5,007 bases of DNA from Candidatus Hydrogenedentota bacterium (lineage in GTDB: Bacteria > Hydrogenedentota > Hydrogenedentia > Hydrogenedentales > CAITNO01): assembly GCA_011046175.1 (NCBI GenBank), contig DSBB01000249.1, positions 1 to 5,007 of the forward strand, given 5' to 3'. This document shows, one piece after another, positions 1-5,007 of this stretch. Made by a program: the position numbers and the translations under genes. Under the pieces are notes generated by a model. The model was not told the origin of the DNA. It saw only the letters and a list, made by a program, of their open reading frames with translations, and made no database searches. How positions within the stretch are numbered: position 1 is the stretch's first letter; the number at the start of each line of letters is the position of its first letter.

Positions 1-1
1 C

Positions 2-445
2 CGCACGGATGAGGATTTTCCGGATTTTCTGACGCGTGAAGGTTTGGCGCGGTTTCTCAATGAACATCTGCGTCCGTATGAAGACACTGTTGAGGACATT
101 TTGGGCGGGCTTGATTACGCGCTTTCGTCCGAGGCGGGGAAGGGCGGCTTTATTCTGCTGGCGTTGTCGGAGTCCCGTCCTGTCGGCTCGCTGGTCATGC
201 TCGACACCGGCATGTCCGGGTATGTGCCCGAAAACCTGCTGCTGTTTGTGGCGGTGGACGCGTCCATGCGCGGCCGCGGCATCGGCGCTCGGCTGATTGA
301 ACGCGCCCAGCAGGTTTGCCGGGGCGACATCAAACTGCATGTGGAATACGATAATCCGGCGAAACGCCTTTACGAACGAATGGGATTCTCCAGCAAATAC
401 GCCGACATGAGGTGGAAAAATGAACAGGGTCACGGTAAATCTTAA
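2..445 (+). CDS. GNAT-family N-acetyltransferase, 5'-truncated by the window edge
   Basis: The enzyme probably transfers an acyl group, usually acetyl from acetyl-CoA, to an amine on a small molecule or protein in the cytoplasm. The frame is open from base 2, giving 147 visible residues. The first residues (RTDEDFPDFL) look like the first strand and helix of a GNAT fold, so the true start should lie only slightly upstream. A TTG at 44 is possible but has no well-spaced ribosome binding site. The acetyl-CoA pyrophosphate loop is visible as R-G-R-G-I-G (visible residues 90-95) after strand LLLFVAVD. The family's C-terminal part is visible as YDNPAKRLYERMGF (about 116-129). The stop (443-445) lies inside the next gene, a 26-base overlap that implies translational coupling with the racemase. 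The substrate cannot be read from the sequence. The family is confident; the acceptor is unknown. Confidence 0.88.
   Translation, partial: RTDEDFPDFLTREGLARFLNEHLRPYEDTVEDILGGLDYALSSEAGKGGFILLALSESRPVGSLVMLDTGMSGYVPENLLLFVAVDASMRGRGIGARLIERAQQVCRGDIKLHVEYDNPAKRLYERMGFSSKYADMRWKNEQGHGKS
409..415 (+). promoter_or_regulatory. Ribosome binding site for the racemase gene, inside the GNAT gene
   Basis: GAGGTGG sits 4 bases before the ATG at 420, with its GAGGT core 6 bases away. It lies within the last codons of the acetyltransferase. This supports the ATG at 420 and an overlapping, co-translated gene pair. Confidence 0.55.
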
Positions 446-1610
446 CGCGCTGAGGCATAACTTTGAAGTCATCAACCGCTGGATGGACGAACACGGCGCT
501 TCGTGGACGGCAGTTACAAAAGTGCTGTGCGGCTATGCGGACGTGTTGAGCGCCTTGGCGCATATTGGCGTCACTTCGATGGGCGATTCACGCCTGTCGA
601 ACCTGCGCGCCTTAAAACGCATTTTCCCGGATTACGAAGGGTGGTATCTTCGCGTGCCGGGACCATCGGTTATTGAGGATGTTGTCCGTTTGTCCTCGGT
701 GAGCCTAAACAGCGAGATTGAAACCATTAAATCGTTGGAGCAGGCGGCGGCGCGCGAGGGCGTTAAACATCACGTAATCATCATGATAGAGCTGGGGGAT
801 TTGCGCGAAGGCATTTTGCCCGGTTCTCTGGTGAAGTTTTACGAAGCGGTGTTTAATCTTCCCCACATTGAGGTGCTGGGCATCGGCGCAAACTTGGGAT
901 GTCTTGCCGGCATTGCGCCCAATATGGATCAGCTCATGCAACTGGTGTTGTACCGTGAATTGCTTGAATTGAAGTTTAAGCATAAGCTGCCGTTGATTTC
1001 GGCGGGCTCGAGCGCCACGCTGCCGTTGCTTCTCGATGGTCGCGTTCCCAAGGGAATTAATCATTTCCGCATCGGCGAGGCGTTATTTCTGGGGACGGAC
1101 TTGATTAACGGCGGCGTTTTGCCTGAACTGCGCGACGATGTCATGCTGCTTCGCGCCGAGATTGCCGAGTTAAAAGAAAAAGGACTGGCCATGCCGGGCG
1201 ATGGCGCGAGCATAGCGCCGTTTTCACCGGATCAGCCCGGCGGCAACGAAGAGCCCCCTCCCGGGCAACGGGGGTATCGCGCCCTGATAGGGGTTGGACA
1301 GCTTGACACGGACATAGCCGGGCTTACGCCCCTGAATCCCGCCCATAAAATTGCGGGCGCAAGCAGCGATATCACGGTTGTAAATCTCGGTGATGATCCA
1401 GGTGGCCTGAAAGTGGGCGACGCCATCGAATTCCACATGAATTATCCGGCATTGCTGCGGTTGATGAACTGCCGCTATATCACCAAGGCAGTAGAACCGC
1501 CGCTCGAGGTTTTCGAGGCGTCCTTGAGCGAATCGAGCGCCAAAGTAAGCCCGGTGCTTGAATGCATTACTGATACTGTTCCCGTGCAGGGCGATACGCC
1601 GGCGCAATGA
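420..1610 (+). CDS. PLP-dependent alanine/ornithine racemase-family enzyme (fold type III)
   Basis: A cytoplasmic amino-acid racemase of 396 residues, resembling the ornithine racemase branch of the alanine racemase superfamily. The likely Schiff-base lysine is K34 in AVTKVLCG. ELGDLREG (124-131) is a strong marker of the ornithine-racemase-like group. SAGSSATLPLL (194-204) fits a PLP-phosphate-binding loop, and R217 in FRIGEALFLG (216-225) fits the arginine facing the PLP ring nitrogen. The C-terminal beta domain is seen in RALIGVGQLDTD (287-298), LTPL (302-305), GASSD (313-317) and KVGDAIEFHMNYPALLR (331-347). Two oddities: a Gly/Pro-rich stretch around 257-284, apparently longer than usual, and SSDI where I recall the family having SSDH. 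It overlaps the GNAT gene by 26 bases. The family assignment is firm. Ornithine rather than alanine, lysine or another amino acid as substrate is inference. Confidence 0.86.
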   Translation: MNRVTVNLNALRHNFEVINRWMDEHGASWTAVTKVLCGYADVLSALAHIGVTSMGDSRLSNLRALKRIFPDYEGWYLRVPGPSVIEDVVRLSSVSLNSEIETIKSLEQAAAREGVKHHVIIMIELGDLREGILPGSLVKFYEAVFNLPHIEVLGIGANLGCLAGIAPNMDQLMQLVLYRELLELKFKHKLPLISAGSSATLPLLLDGRVPKGINHFRIGEALFLGTDLINGGVLPELRDDVMLLRAEIAELKEKGLAMPGDGASIAPFSPDQPGGNEEPPPGQRGYRALIGVGQLDTDIAGLTPLNPAHKIAGASSDITVVNLGDDPGGLKVGDAIEFHMNYPALLRLMNCRYITKAVEPPLEVFEASLSESSAKVSPVLECITDTVPVQGDTPAQ

Positions 1611-1675
1611 TGTTTGCCGCCGGATTTGCACAAGACCAGAAACGGGGGCGAGTGGGGCGCGTTAATCTTGCGGGC

Positions 1676-1688
1676 GAGAGGACAGGAG
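1676..1688 (+). promoter_or_regulatory. Ribosome binding site deciding the methyltransferase start
   Basis: GAGAGGACAGGAG precedes the GTG at 1691. Its GAGGA core (1678-1682) is 8 bases from the start codon, a normal spacing; a second AGGAG (1684-1688) is too close. The alternative ATG at 1607 lacks a suitably spaced Shine-Dalgarno sequence and would rely on coupling to the overlapping stop of the racemase. Confidence 0.55.
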
Positions 1689-1690
1689 AC

Positions 1691-2821
1691 GTGACGGACC
1701 TACAGACACAATATGAACATGACAAATCCGTTTGGGACGCCTGCGCCCAGGCGTACGAGTCCGCCATTGTGCTCGGCCATCCGGACGTCACCGCCTATGA
1801 ACATTTTGAGGAGGATTTGCTTGACAGGATTCTCGTTTATTTAATTCGGGACAGCGGGCGTTGCGTCCATCTCCACGACGTGGCCTGCGGCAGCGGCAGG
1901 CTTCACTTGCGTTACGGGTTGAAATCGCTTGATCCCAGTTCCCGTGATCCGGAATCCGTTGCCTGTCGTCTTCAGACCATGCACGCTAATTTTCAATACT
2001 CACCCAGCATTGCGCCGGGACTGAAAAGGGTGAGCGGCATAGACTTTTCCGGCGAAATGCTGGCGCTGGCGCGGCGCAAGTTGAAAGGCGCGGGATTGGC
2101 CGACCTGCTTGACGCGCGCCTGTTTTTTGAACAAGGCTCCGCGTTCGACCTTGCGCCGTTTCCTGACGAGCCGCTGCCTGTGGTGGTTACGCTGTGCAAC
2201 AGCATCGGCGTCATGCAGGGGCTTGAAGGCGCGTGCAAACTGTTTCAAGCCATGCGCCGCAGCGTGGAAGCCGCCGGCGGCGTCGCCATCATCAGCGGGT
2301 ACTGCAACGAGGCGGCGCGTGATTTTGCTCTCGGCAACTATGAGAGCGTTCTGGACGCCTGCGGGCAACCGGACTGGCTTGAACCGGCCACCTTCGCATC
2401 CCGCGATTATCAGCAACGCCCCCATGCCTATAAGCGTGCCTATGACGGAGGCGATACGCTCGTTGTGGGCGTGTACGACAACAACAACGCCCCGGTTAAA
2501 CCGGGACATGTATTGCGCAGGATGCCGGAACGTGTGGCTGAAACCATTGCCACGGGACACATTCGCACATATTACGAGTACGAATCGCACTGGTATTCCA
2601 GTGAACAGTTTCGCGCATGGATAAGTGAATGGTGGGACGAAAAGGCCTCGTGGCACATCGCCGGCAGCGACCTTGACGCGCTGCGCGCCGCGCCAGCGCA
2701 ACTCGCCATATACGATCCCGCTGATCGGCTGCGTCCCTTCTTCAAACGTCTGGGCATTGTAAAAGGCGTTCGCGAGTTGGGGGAATATGCGGGTCAATCC
2801 GGCGCGTTGTGGCAATACTGA
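1691..2821 (+). CDS. Class I SAM-dependent methyltransferase
   Basis: A cytoplasmic methyltransferase using S-adenosylmethionine; acceptor unknown. From the GTG at 1691 it has 376 residues. Motif I is HDVACGSGRL (62-71) and the acidic ribose-binding motif II is GIDFSGEML (116-124). QGSAFDL (148-154) and VVVTLCNSIGVMQ (164-176) match the later strands, followed by a GGVAIISGY strand near 196-204. About 45 residues separate motif I from motif II, much longer than usual and predicted to be an inserted loop or subdomain. The C-terminal part (about 205-376) is also long and rich in Tyr and Trp (YYEYESHWY near 294-302), perhaps the acceptor pocket. An ATG at 1607 overlapping the racemase stop (ATGA) would add 28 low-complexity residues; GTG is preferred because of its Shine-Dalgarno. 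The position behind the racemase suggests action on a related metabolite. The fold is confident; the function is not. Confidence 0.8.
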   Translation: MTDLQTQYEHDKSVWDACAQAYESAIVLGHPDVTAYEHFEEDLLDRILVYLIRDSGRCVHLHDVACGSGRLHLRYGLKSLDPSSRDPESVACRLQTMHANFQYSPSIAPGLKRVSGIDFSGEMLALARRKLKGAGLADLLDARLFFEQGSAFDLAPFPDEPLPVVVTLCNSIGVMQGLEGACKLFQAMRRSVEAAGGVAIISGYCNEAARDFALGNYESVLDACGQPDWLEPATFASRDYQQRPHAYKRAYDGGDTLVVGVYDNNNAPVKPGHVLRRMPERVAETIATGHIRTYYEYESHWYSSEQFRAWISEWWDEKASWHIAGSDLDALRAAPAQLAIYDPADRLRPFFKRLGIVKGVRELGEYAGQSGALWQY

Positions 2822-2826
2822 ACCGC

Positions 2827-2839
2827 AATTAAGTATCAT
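2827..2839 (+). repeat. Stand-alone 13-base copy of the repeat tip AATTAAGTATCAT
   Basis: This 13-mer is the exact reverse complement of 4677-4689 in the left arm of the large inverted repeat downstream. It starts 5 bases after the methyltransferase stop. With the adjacent bases it gives a small hairpin (AAGTA 2831-2835 against TACTT 2841-2845). It may be a fragment of the same element family. No T-run follows, so it is not called a terminator. Confidence 0.45.
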
Positions 2840-2880
2840 TTACTTGGCCTCGAATTTCACCGTGTTGCGGGAGACAAGAA

Positions 2881-2885
2881 AGGAG
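2881..2885 (+). promoter_or_regulatory. Ribosome binding site of the sulfatase gene
   Basis: AGGAG lies 5 bases before the ATG at 2891 and fixes the start directly in front of the Tat signal peptide. This is a strong site, consistent with independent translation of the sulfatase. Confidence 0.6.
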
Positions 2886-2890
2886 CGCGT

Positions 2891-2980
2891 ATGGTTTCGC
2901 GACGGGATTTTATAAAGACGGCGGGCGCGAGCGTTGCGGCGGCGCCGGGCGTGGCGTTGAGCGGCATGGCGGCGGCGGAT
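2891..2980 (+). other. Twin-arginine signal peptide of the sulfatase
   Basis: Residues 1-30 hold S-R-R-D-F-I-K, matching the Tat consensus S/T-R-R-x-F-L-K. A weakly hydrophobic Ala/Gly/Val stretch and an MAAAD region suitable for signal peptidase cleavage follow. This predicts export of the folded enzyme to the periplasm. The exact cleavage point is uncertain. Confidence 0.85.
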
Positions 2981-4624
2981 GATGCGGCATTGCCCGTGTT
3001 GCGGCCCAATACGCCGACGCCGGCGCAGCAGGCGGCCATTGACCGTGTGTGCGCGGAAGCCTTCGTGGGCAAGCATACGGAACCGCGCGCGGCGCGGGAC
3101 GGGTTTGCGCGCCACAATATCCTGTTCATCACCAGCGACCAGCATCATTACATGGCGATGGGCTACAACAATCCCGCAGTTAAAACGCCGAACCTCGACC
3201 GACTCGCGGCGCGGGGCGTTGGTTTCAACCGCGCTTACACGGTGAATCCGACCTGCACGCCCACGCGCGCGTCGCTCATCACCGGCAAGTATCCGAGCCA
3301 GCACGGCGCATGGGCGCTGGGCACGTCGCTGGCGGCTTCAGAGCCGTGCATCGGCGACGACTTGGCGAGGGCGGGCTACCGCACGGCGCTGGTGGGCAAG
3401 GCGCATTTCCAGCCGCTGCAGGGCACACTGGAGCATCCGTCACTGGAGGCGTACCCGGTATTGCAGGACTTGGATTTCTGGCGCGGATATGACGGCCCCT
3501 TCTATGGTTTCCAGCATGTGGAACTGGCGCGCAACCACGTGGACGAGGCGCACGTGGGACAGCACTACGCGCTGTGGATGGAGGCGAAAGGCGGCAAGGA
3601 CTGCTGGCGCGACTGGTTCTCGAAACCGACGGGTACGCAGTCGCGGCAATACGGCGTGTGGAACATTCCCGAGGAATACCACTACAACGCATGGATCAGC
3701 GAGCGCGCCAACGCCCTCATGGAACAGTACGTCGGCGAGGGCAAACCCTTCTTCCTGTGGGCGAGCTACTTTGACCCGCATCCGCCCTATCTGCTGCCCG
3801 AGCCCTGGGCGTCCATGTACGATCCGGCGGACATTGTATTGCCGTCCGTACCGCCGGACAAGATGGACGACATGCCCATCCATTATCAACTCACCCGAAA
3901 GGAAGGCGCGGGCAAAGATTACAGGGAACTGTATCAGGAACACGGCGGCAGCGGCTGTCACGGGTTCCACACGCACAAACGCAGCGATGACGACCTGAAA
4001 CGGGACATTGCCTATTACTACGGCATGGTGAGCATGATGGACCACTACATTGGCAAGACGCTGGACAAGGTGGAGGAACTCGGCATTGCCGATAAGACGC
4101 TGATTGTGTTCACCACCGATCACGGCCATTACCACGGACAGCACGGGCTGTACGCAAAAGGCGCGTTCCACTTCGAGGACGGCGTCCGCGTGCCGCTGAT
4201 TGCGTCGCTGCCCGGCGTAATTCCCGAAGGCAGGCGCGCGGAGGCGCTGCAATCGCTGGTAGACCTGCCGCCCACCTTCTTCACCTTTGCGGGCATAGAC
4301 CATCCCTGGCATTTTGCGGGCGTTGATCAGTACGACGTGTGGCGCGGCGACAAGGAAAGCGTCCGCGACCATGTGGTGGTGGAGAACAGGCACCAACCCA
4401 CCACCATCCACCAGCGGACGTATATCAACGACCAATACAAAATCACCATTTACTGCAATCAGGAATATGGCGAGTTGTTTGATTTGAAGGAAGACCCCAA
4501 CGAAGACCGCAATCTGTGGGACGTGGCGGAGTACGCCGCATTGAAAAACGAACTGCTCGTGAAATTCCTGCACGCCGAGATGGCCAAAGAAAGCATCCCC
4601 ATGCCGCGCATCGCGGGCGCGTAA
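2891..4624 (+). CDS. Tat-exported cysteine-type sulfatase (sulfatase-like hydrolase)
   Basis: Hydrolyses sulfate esters outside the cytoplasm; complete at 577 residues. The N-terminus has a twin-arginine signal (SRRDFIKTAG, residues 3-12), an Ala-rich segment and an AxA-like cleavage region near 27-30. Sulfatase signature I is C122-T-P-T-R126, where C122 would be converted to formylglycine. Signature II is G162-Y-R-T-A-L-V-G-K170-A-H172. Likely calcium-site residues are D83-Q84 in ITSDQHH and D410-H411 in TTDHGHYHGQHG. H297 in FDPHPPY and K424 in YAKG match the sulfate-binding His and Lys. The end (GELFDLKEDPNEDRNLW, about 527-543) is the typical C-terminal subdomain. Tat export fits a cofactor made in the cytoplasm before folding; the maturase gene is not in this window. 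It starts 69 bases after the methyltransferase and is followed by a repeat. The substrate (polysaccharide, choline or aryl sulfate) is not decidable here. Confidence 0.95.
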   Translation: MVSRRDFIKTAGASVAAAPGVALSGMAAADDAALPVLRPNTPTPAQQAAIDRVCAEAFVGKHTEPRAARDGFARHNILFITSDQHHYMAMGYNNPAVKTPNLDRLAARGVGFNRAYTVNPTCTPTRASLITGKYPSQHGAWALGTSLAASEPCIGDDLARAGYRTALVGKAHFQPLQGTLEHPSLEAYPVLQDLDFWRGYDGPFYGFQHVELARNHVDEAHVGQHYALWMEAKGGKDCWRDWFSKPTGTQSRQYGVWNIPEEYHYNAWISERANALMEQYVGEGKPFFLWASYFDPHPPYLLPEPWASMYDPADIVLPSVPPDKMDDMPIHYQLTRKEGAGKDYRELYQEHGGSGCHGFHTHKRSDDDLKRDIAYYYGMVSMMDHYIGKTLDKVEELGIADKTLIVFTTDHGHYHGQHGLYAKGAFHFEDGVRVPLIASLPGVIPEGRRAEALQSLVDLPPTFFTFAGIDHPWHFAGVDQYDVWRGDKESVRDHVVVENRHQPTTIHQRTYINDQYKITIYCNQEYGELFDLKEDPNEDRNLWDVAEYAALKNELLVKFLHAEMAKESIPMPRIAGA

Positions 4625-4657
4625 GTTAAGACTATAGGTGGTAGTGTCCAGTCAAAC

Positions 4658-4766
4658 CTGACGGAGTTCGGGGGACATGATACTTAATTCCCTCTAACTG
4701 TATAGTCTCAGTGCTTGAAGGATTTTGACCATGAATTAAGTGATCATGTCCCCCGAACTCCGCCAG
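4658..4766. repeat. Long inverted repeat, REP/MITE-like element downstream of the sulfatase
   Basis: The left arm (4658-4690) and right arm (4733-4766) are reverse complements over 33-34 bases, with one substitution (CTGA versus CTGG at the outer end) and one extra base in the right arm. The shared core is CGGAGTTCGGGGGACATGAT, followed by ACTTAATTC. The intervening loop is 42 bases (4691-4732). RNA from either strand could fold into a very stable hairpin, but no T-run marks a classic terminator. The near-identity of the arms, the orphan tip copies at 2827 and 4819 and the lack of any coding frame fit a non-autonomous REP or MITE-like element. No transposase is visible. It may also stop or stabilise transcripts from the sulfatase. 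Confidence 0.8.
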
Positions 4767-4818
4767 CGGCGAGTTATCGGGTTACTATATTCAGACCCGT
4801 TATCCTGATCCGTGCAAG

Positions 4819-4830
4819 GAATTAAGTGAT
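4819..4830 (+). repeat. Additional copy of the repeat tip GAATTAAGTGAT
   Basis: The 12-mer GAATTAAGTGAT is identical and in the same orientation as the inner end of the right arm (4733-4744). It also complements most of the left-arm end (CTTAATTCC, 4684-4692). It is joined directly to a copy of ATAGTCTCA, suggesting a rearranged or partly deleted element. Confidence 0.6.
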
Positions 4831-4845
4831 AGTCTCAATCGTACT

Positions 4846-4857
4846 ATTGCACGCAAT
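4846..4857. promoter_or_regulatory. Small palindrome ATTGCACGCAAT upstream of the nucleotidyltransferase
   Basis: Two perfect 5-base arms (ATTGC and GCAAT) around AC end 29 bases before the ATG at 4887. The position would suit an operator or an mRNA hairpin in an autoregulated toxin-antitoxin type gene. Such short palindromes also arise by chance, so this is only a candidate. Confidence 0.25.
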
Positions 4858-4875
4858 GTTTTTCGCAAGACCGAA

Positions 4876-4880
4876 GAGGA
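4876..4880 (+). promoter_or_regulatory. Ribosome binding site of the nucleotidyltransferase gene
   Basis: GAGGA with a 6-base spacer to the ATG at 4887. It supports this start codon for the truncated gene. Confidence 0.6.
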
Positions 4881-4886
4881 AGTGCA

Positions 4887-5007
4887 ATGGCTGTTCTCAG
4901 CACTGAAATAGAGCGGCGCGCGCTGCTTGCCGCCCGTATTTTGAATCAAGTGGCTCGGGTGCGGACCGCCTATGTGTTCGGCTCACAAGTAGAGGGGCGC
5001 GCGGACG
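4887..5007 (+). CDS. Nucleotidyltransferase-domain protein (MNT/MntA-like), 3'-truncated by the window edge
   Basis: Only the first 40 codons are in the window: MAVLSTEIERRALLAARILN followed by QVARVRTAYVFGSQVEGRAD. The AYVFGSQVEGRAD segment (residues 28-40) matches the GS motif of minimal nucleotidyltransferases (vyLFGSxaxGxAxxxSDiDl). The expected DxD metal ligands would follow just beyond the edge. Small proteins of this kind are often MntA antitoxins that AMPylate or neutralise a HEPN-domain ribonuclease (HepT) encoded next door. That partner, if present, is outside the window. The start is supported by GAGGA six bases upstream. Alternatives are another Pol-beta-fold nucleotidyltransferase, such as an aminoglycoside-type enzyme. 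The domain is fairly sure; the system is inferred. Confidence 0.75.
   Translation, partial: MAVLSTEIERRALLAARILNQVARVRTAYVFGSQVEGRAD

Larger units (their letters stand above)
4625..4886. other. Intergenic region between sulfatase and nucleotidyltransferase
   Basis: 262 bases without a convincing gene. The region is visibly more AT-rich than the sulfatase gene. It holds an 8-base inverted pair AGACTATA (4629-4636) and TATAGTCT (4701-4708), the long inverted repeat, a 9-base direct repeat ATAGTCTCA (4702-4710 and 4829-4837), a further tip-motif copy (4819-4830) and a small palindrome (4846-4857). Any promoter of the following gene should be in its right half; no clear -35/-10 pair could be assigned. 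Confidence 0.7.

Noticed and set aside
36..296. 86-codon frame starting with ATG that overlaps the GNAT gene
   Set aside because: The other frame carries the acetyl-CoA loop and runs open to the window edge. This frame is Arg/Cys/Trp-rich and has no motif.
1607..1690. N-terminal extension of the methyltransferase from the ATG overlapping the racemase stop
   Set aside because: Not preferred: the 28 residues are low in structure, there is no suitably spaced Shine-Dalgarno, and GTG 1691 has one. Coupled start at 1607 is not excluded.
2109..2624. 171-codon + strand frame inside the methyltransferase, and similar frames at 3489-3998 and 2979-3245
   Set aside because: These are alternate-frame shadows with Arg/Thr/Ser/Pro-rich translations and no own ribosome binding site or domain.
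2000..2839. Long open frame of 279 codons on the - strand opposite the methyltransferase
   Set aside because: The + strand frame has clear SAM-binding motifs. The antisense translation is basic, low in recognisable motifs and typical of a GC-rich shadow frame.
3440..4573. Open frame of 377 codons on the - strand opposite the sulfatase
   Set aside because: It mirrors a gene with every sulfatase signature. The translation is rich in Val/His/Arg with no domain I recognise, as expected from antisense of a biased codon pattern.
4658..4766. Reading the inverted repeat as a simple rho-independent terminator or as a CRISPR unit
   Set aside because: The loop is too long and no T-run follows, so it is not a classic terminator. 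There is no array of regularly spaced direct repeats, so it is not CRISPR.
4625..4886. Search for a transposase, tRNA or small RNA gene in the intergenic region
   Set aside because: No open frame with transposase motifs and no cloverleaf or T-loop sequence was seen. Only repeats could be supported.

Overview
The window looks like a chromosomal piece from a GC-rich, probably environmental, Gram-negative-type bacterium. A twin-arginine-exported, cysteine-type sulfatase, long spaced intergenic regions and REP-like GGGGGACATGA...CTTAATTC repeats would fit a sulfatase-rich lineage such as the Planctomycetes/Verrucomicrobia/Lentisphaerae group or Candidatus Hydrogenedentes. This is an impression from style, not a taxonomic result. 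Nearly all convincing coding sequence is on the + strand.

Layout. (1) Bases 2-445: the 3' part of a GNAT-family N-acyltransferase whose start lies left of the window. (2) Bases 420-1610: a PLP-dependent fold-type III racemase of the alanine/ornithine racemase type, overlapping the GNAT gene by 26 bases. (3) Bases 1691-2821 (or from 1607): a class I SAM-dependent methyltransferase. These three form one tight, probably co-transcribed cassette, suggestive of amino-acid (possibly D-amino-acid) modification; substrate unknown. (4) Bases 2822-2890: a short gap carrying a 13-base copy of a repeat seen again further right. (5) Bases 2891-4624: a complete Tat-exported sulfatase with an intact formylglycine motif. 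(6) Bases 4625-4886: a non-coding stretch with a long near-perfect inverted repeat (arms about 33 nt, 42-nt loop), further copies of its tip motif and a 9-base direct repeat. This is best read as a REP/MITE-like element with no transposase in view. (7) Bases 4887-5007: the start of a small nucleotidyltransferase (MNT/MntA-like) cut by the window edge, probably the first gene of an MNT-HEPN type module.

How they work together. The first three genes could act on one small molecule: racemise an amino acid, then N-acylate and/or methylate it. This is inference from gene order only. The sulfatase is separated by repeat sequence and has its own strong ribosome binding site, so it may be independent: a periplasmic or surface enzyme releasing sulfate from polysaccharides or sulfate esters. 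The nucleotidyltransferase belongs to a different, accessory-type locus beyond the repeat element. No rRNA, tRNA, CRISPR array or clear phage gene was seen.
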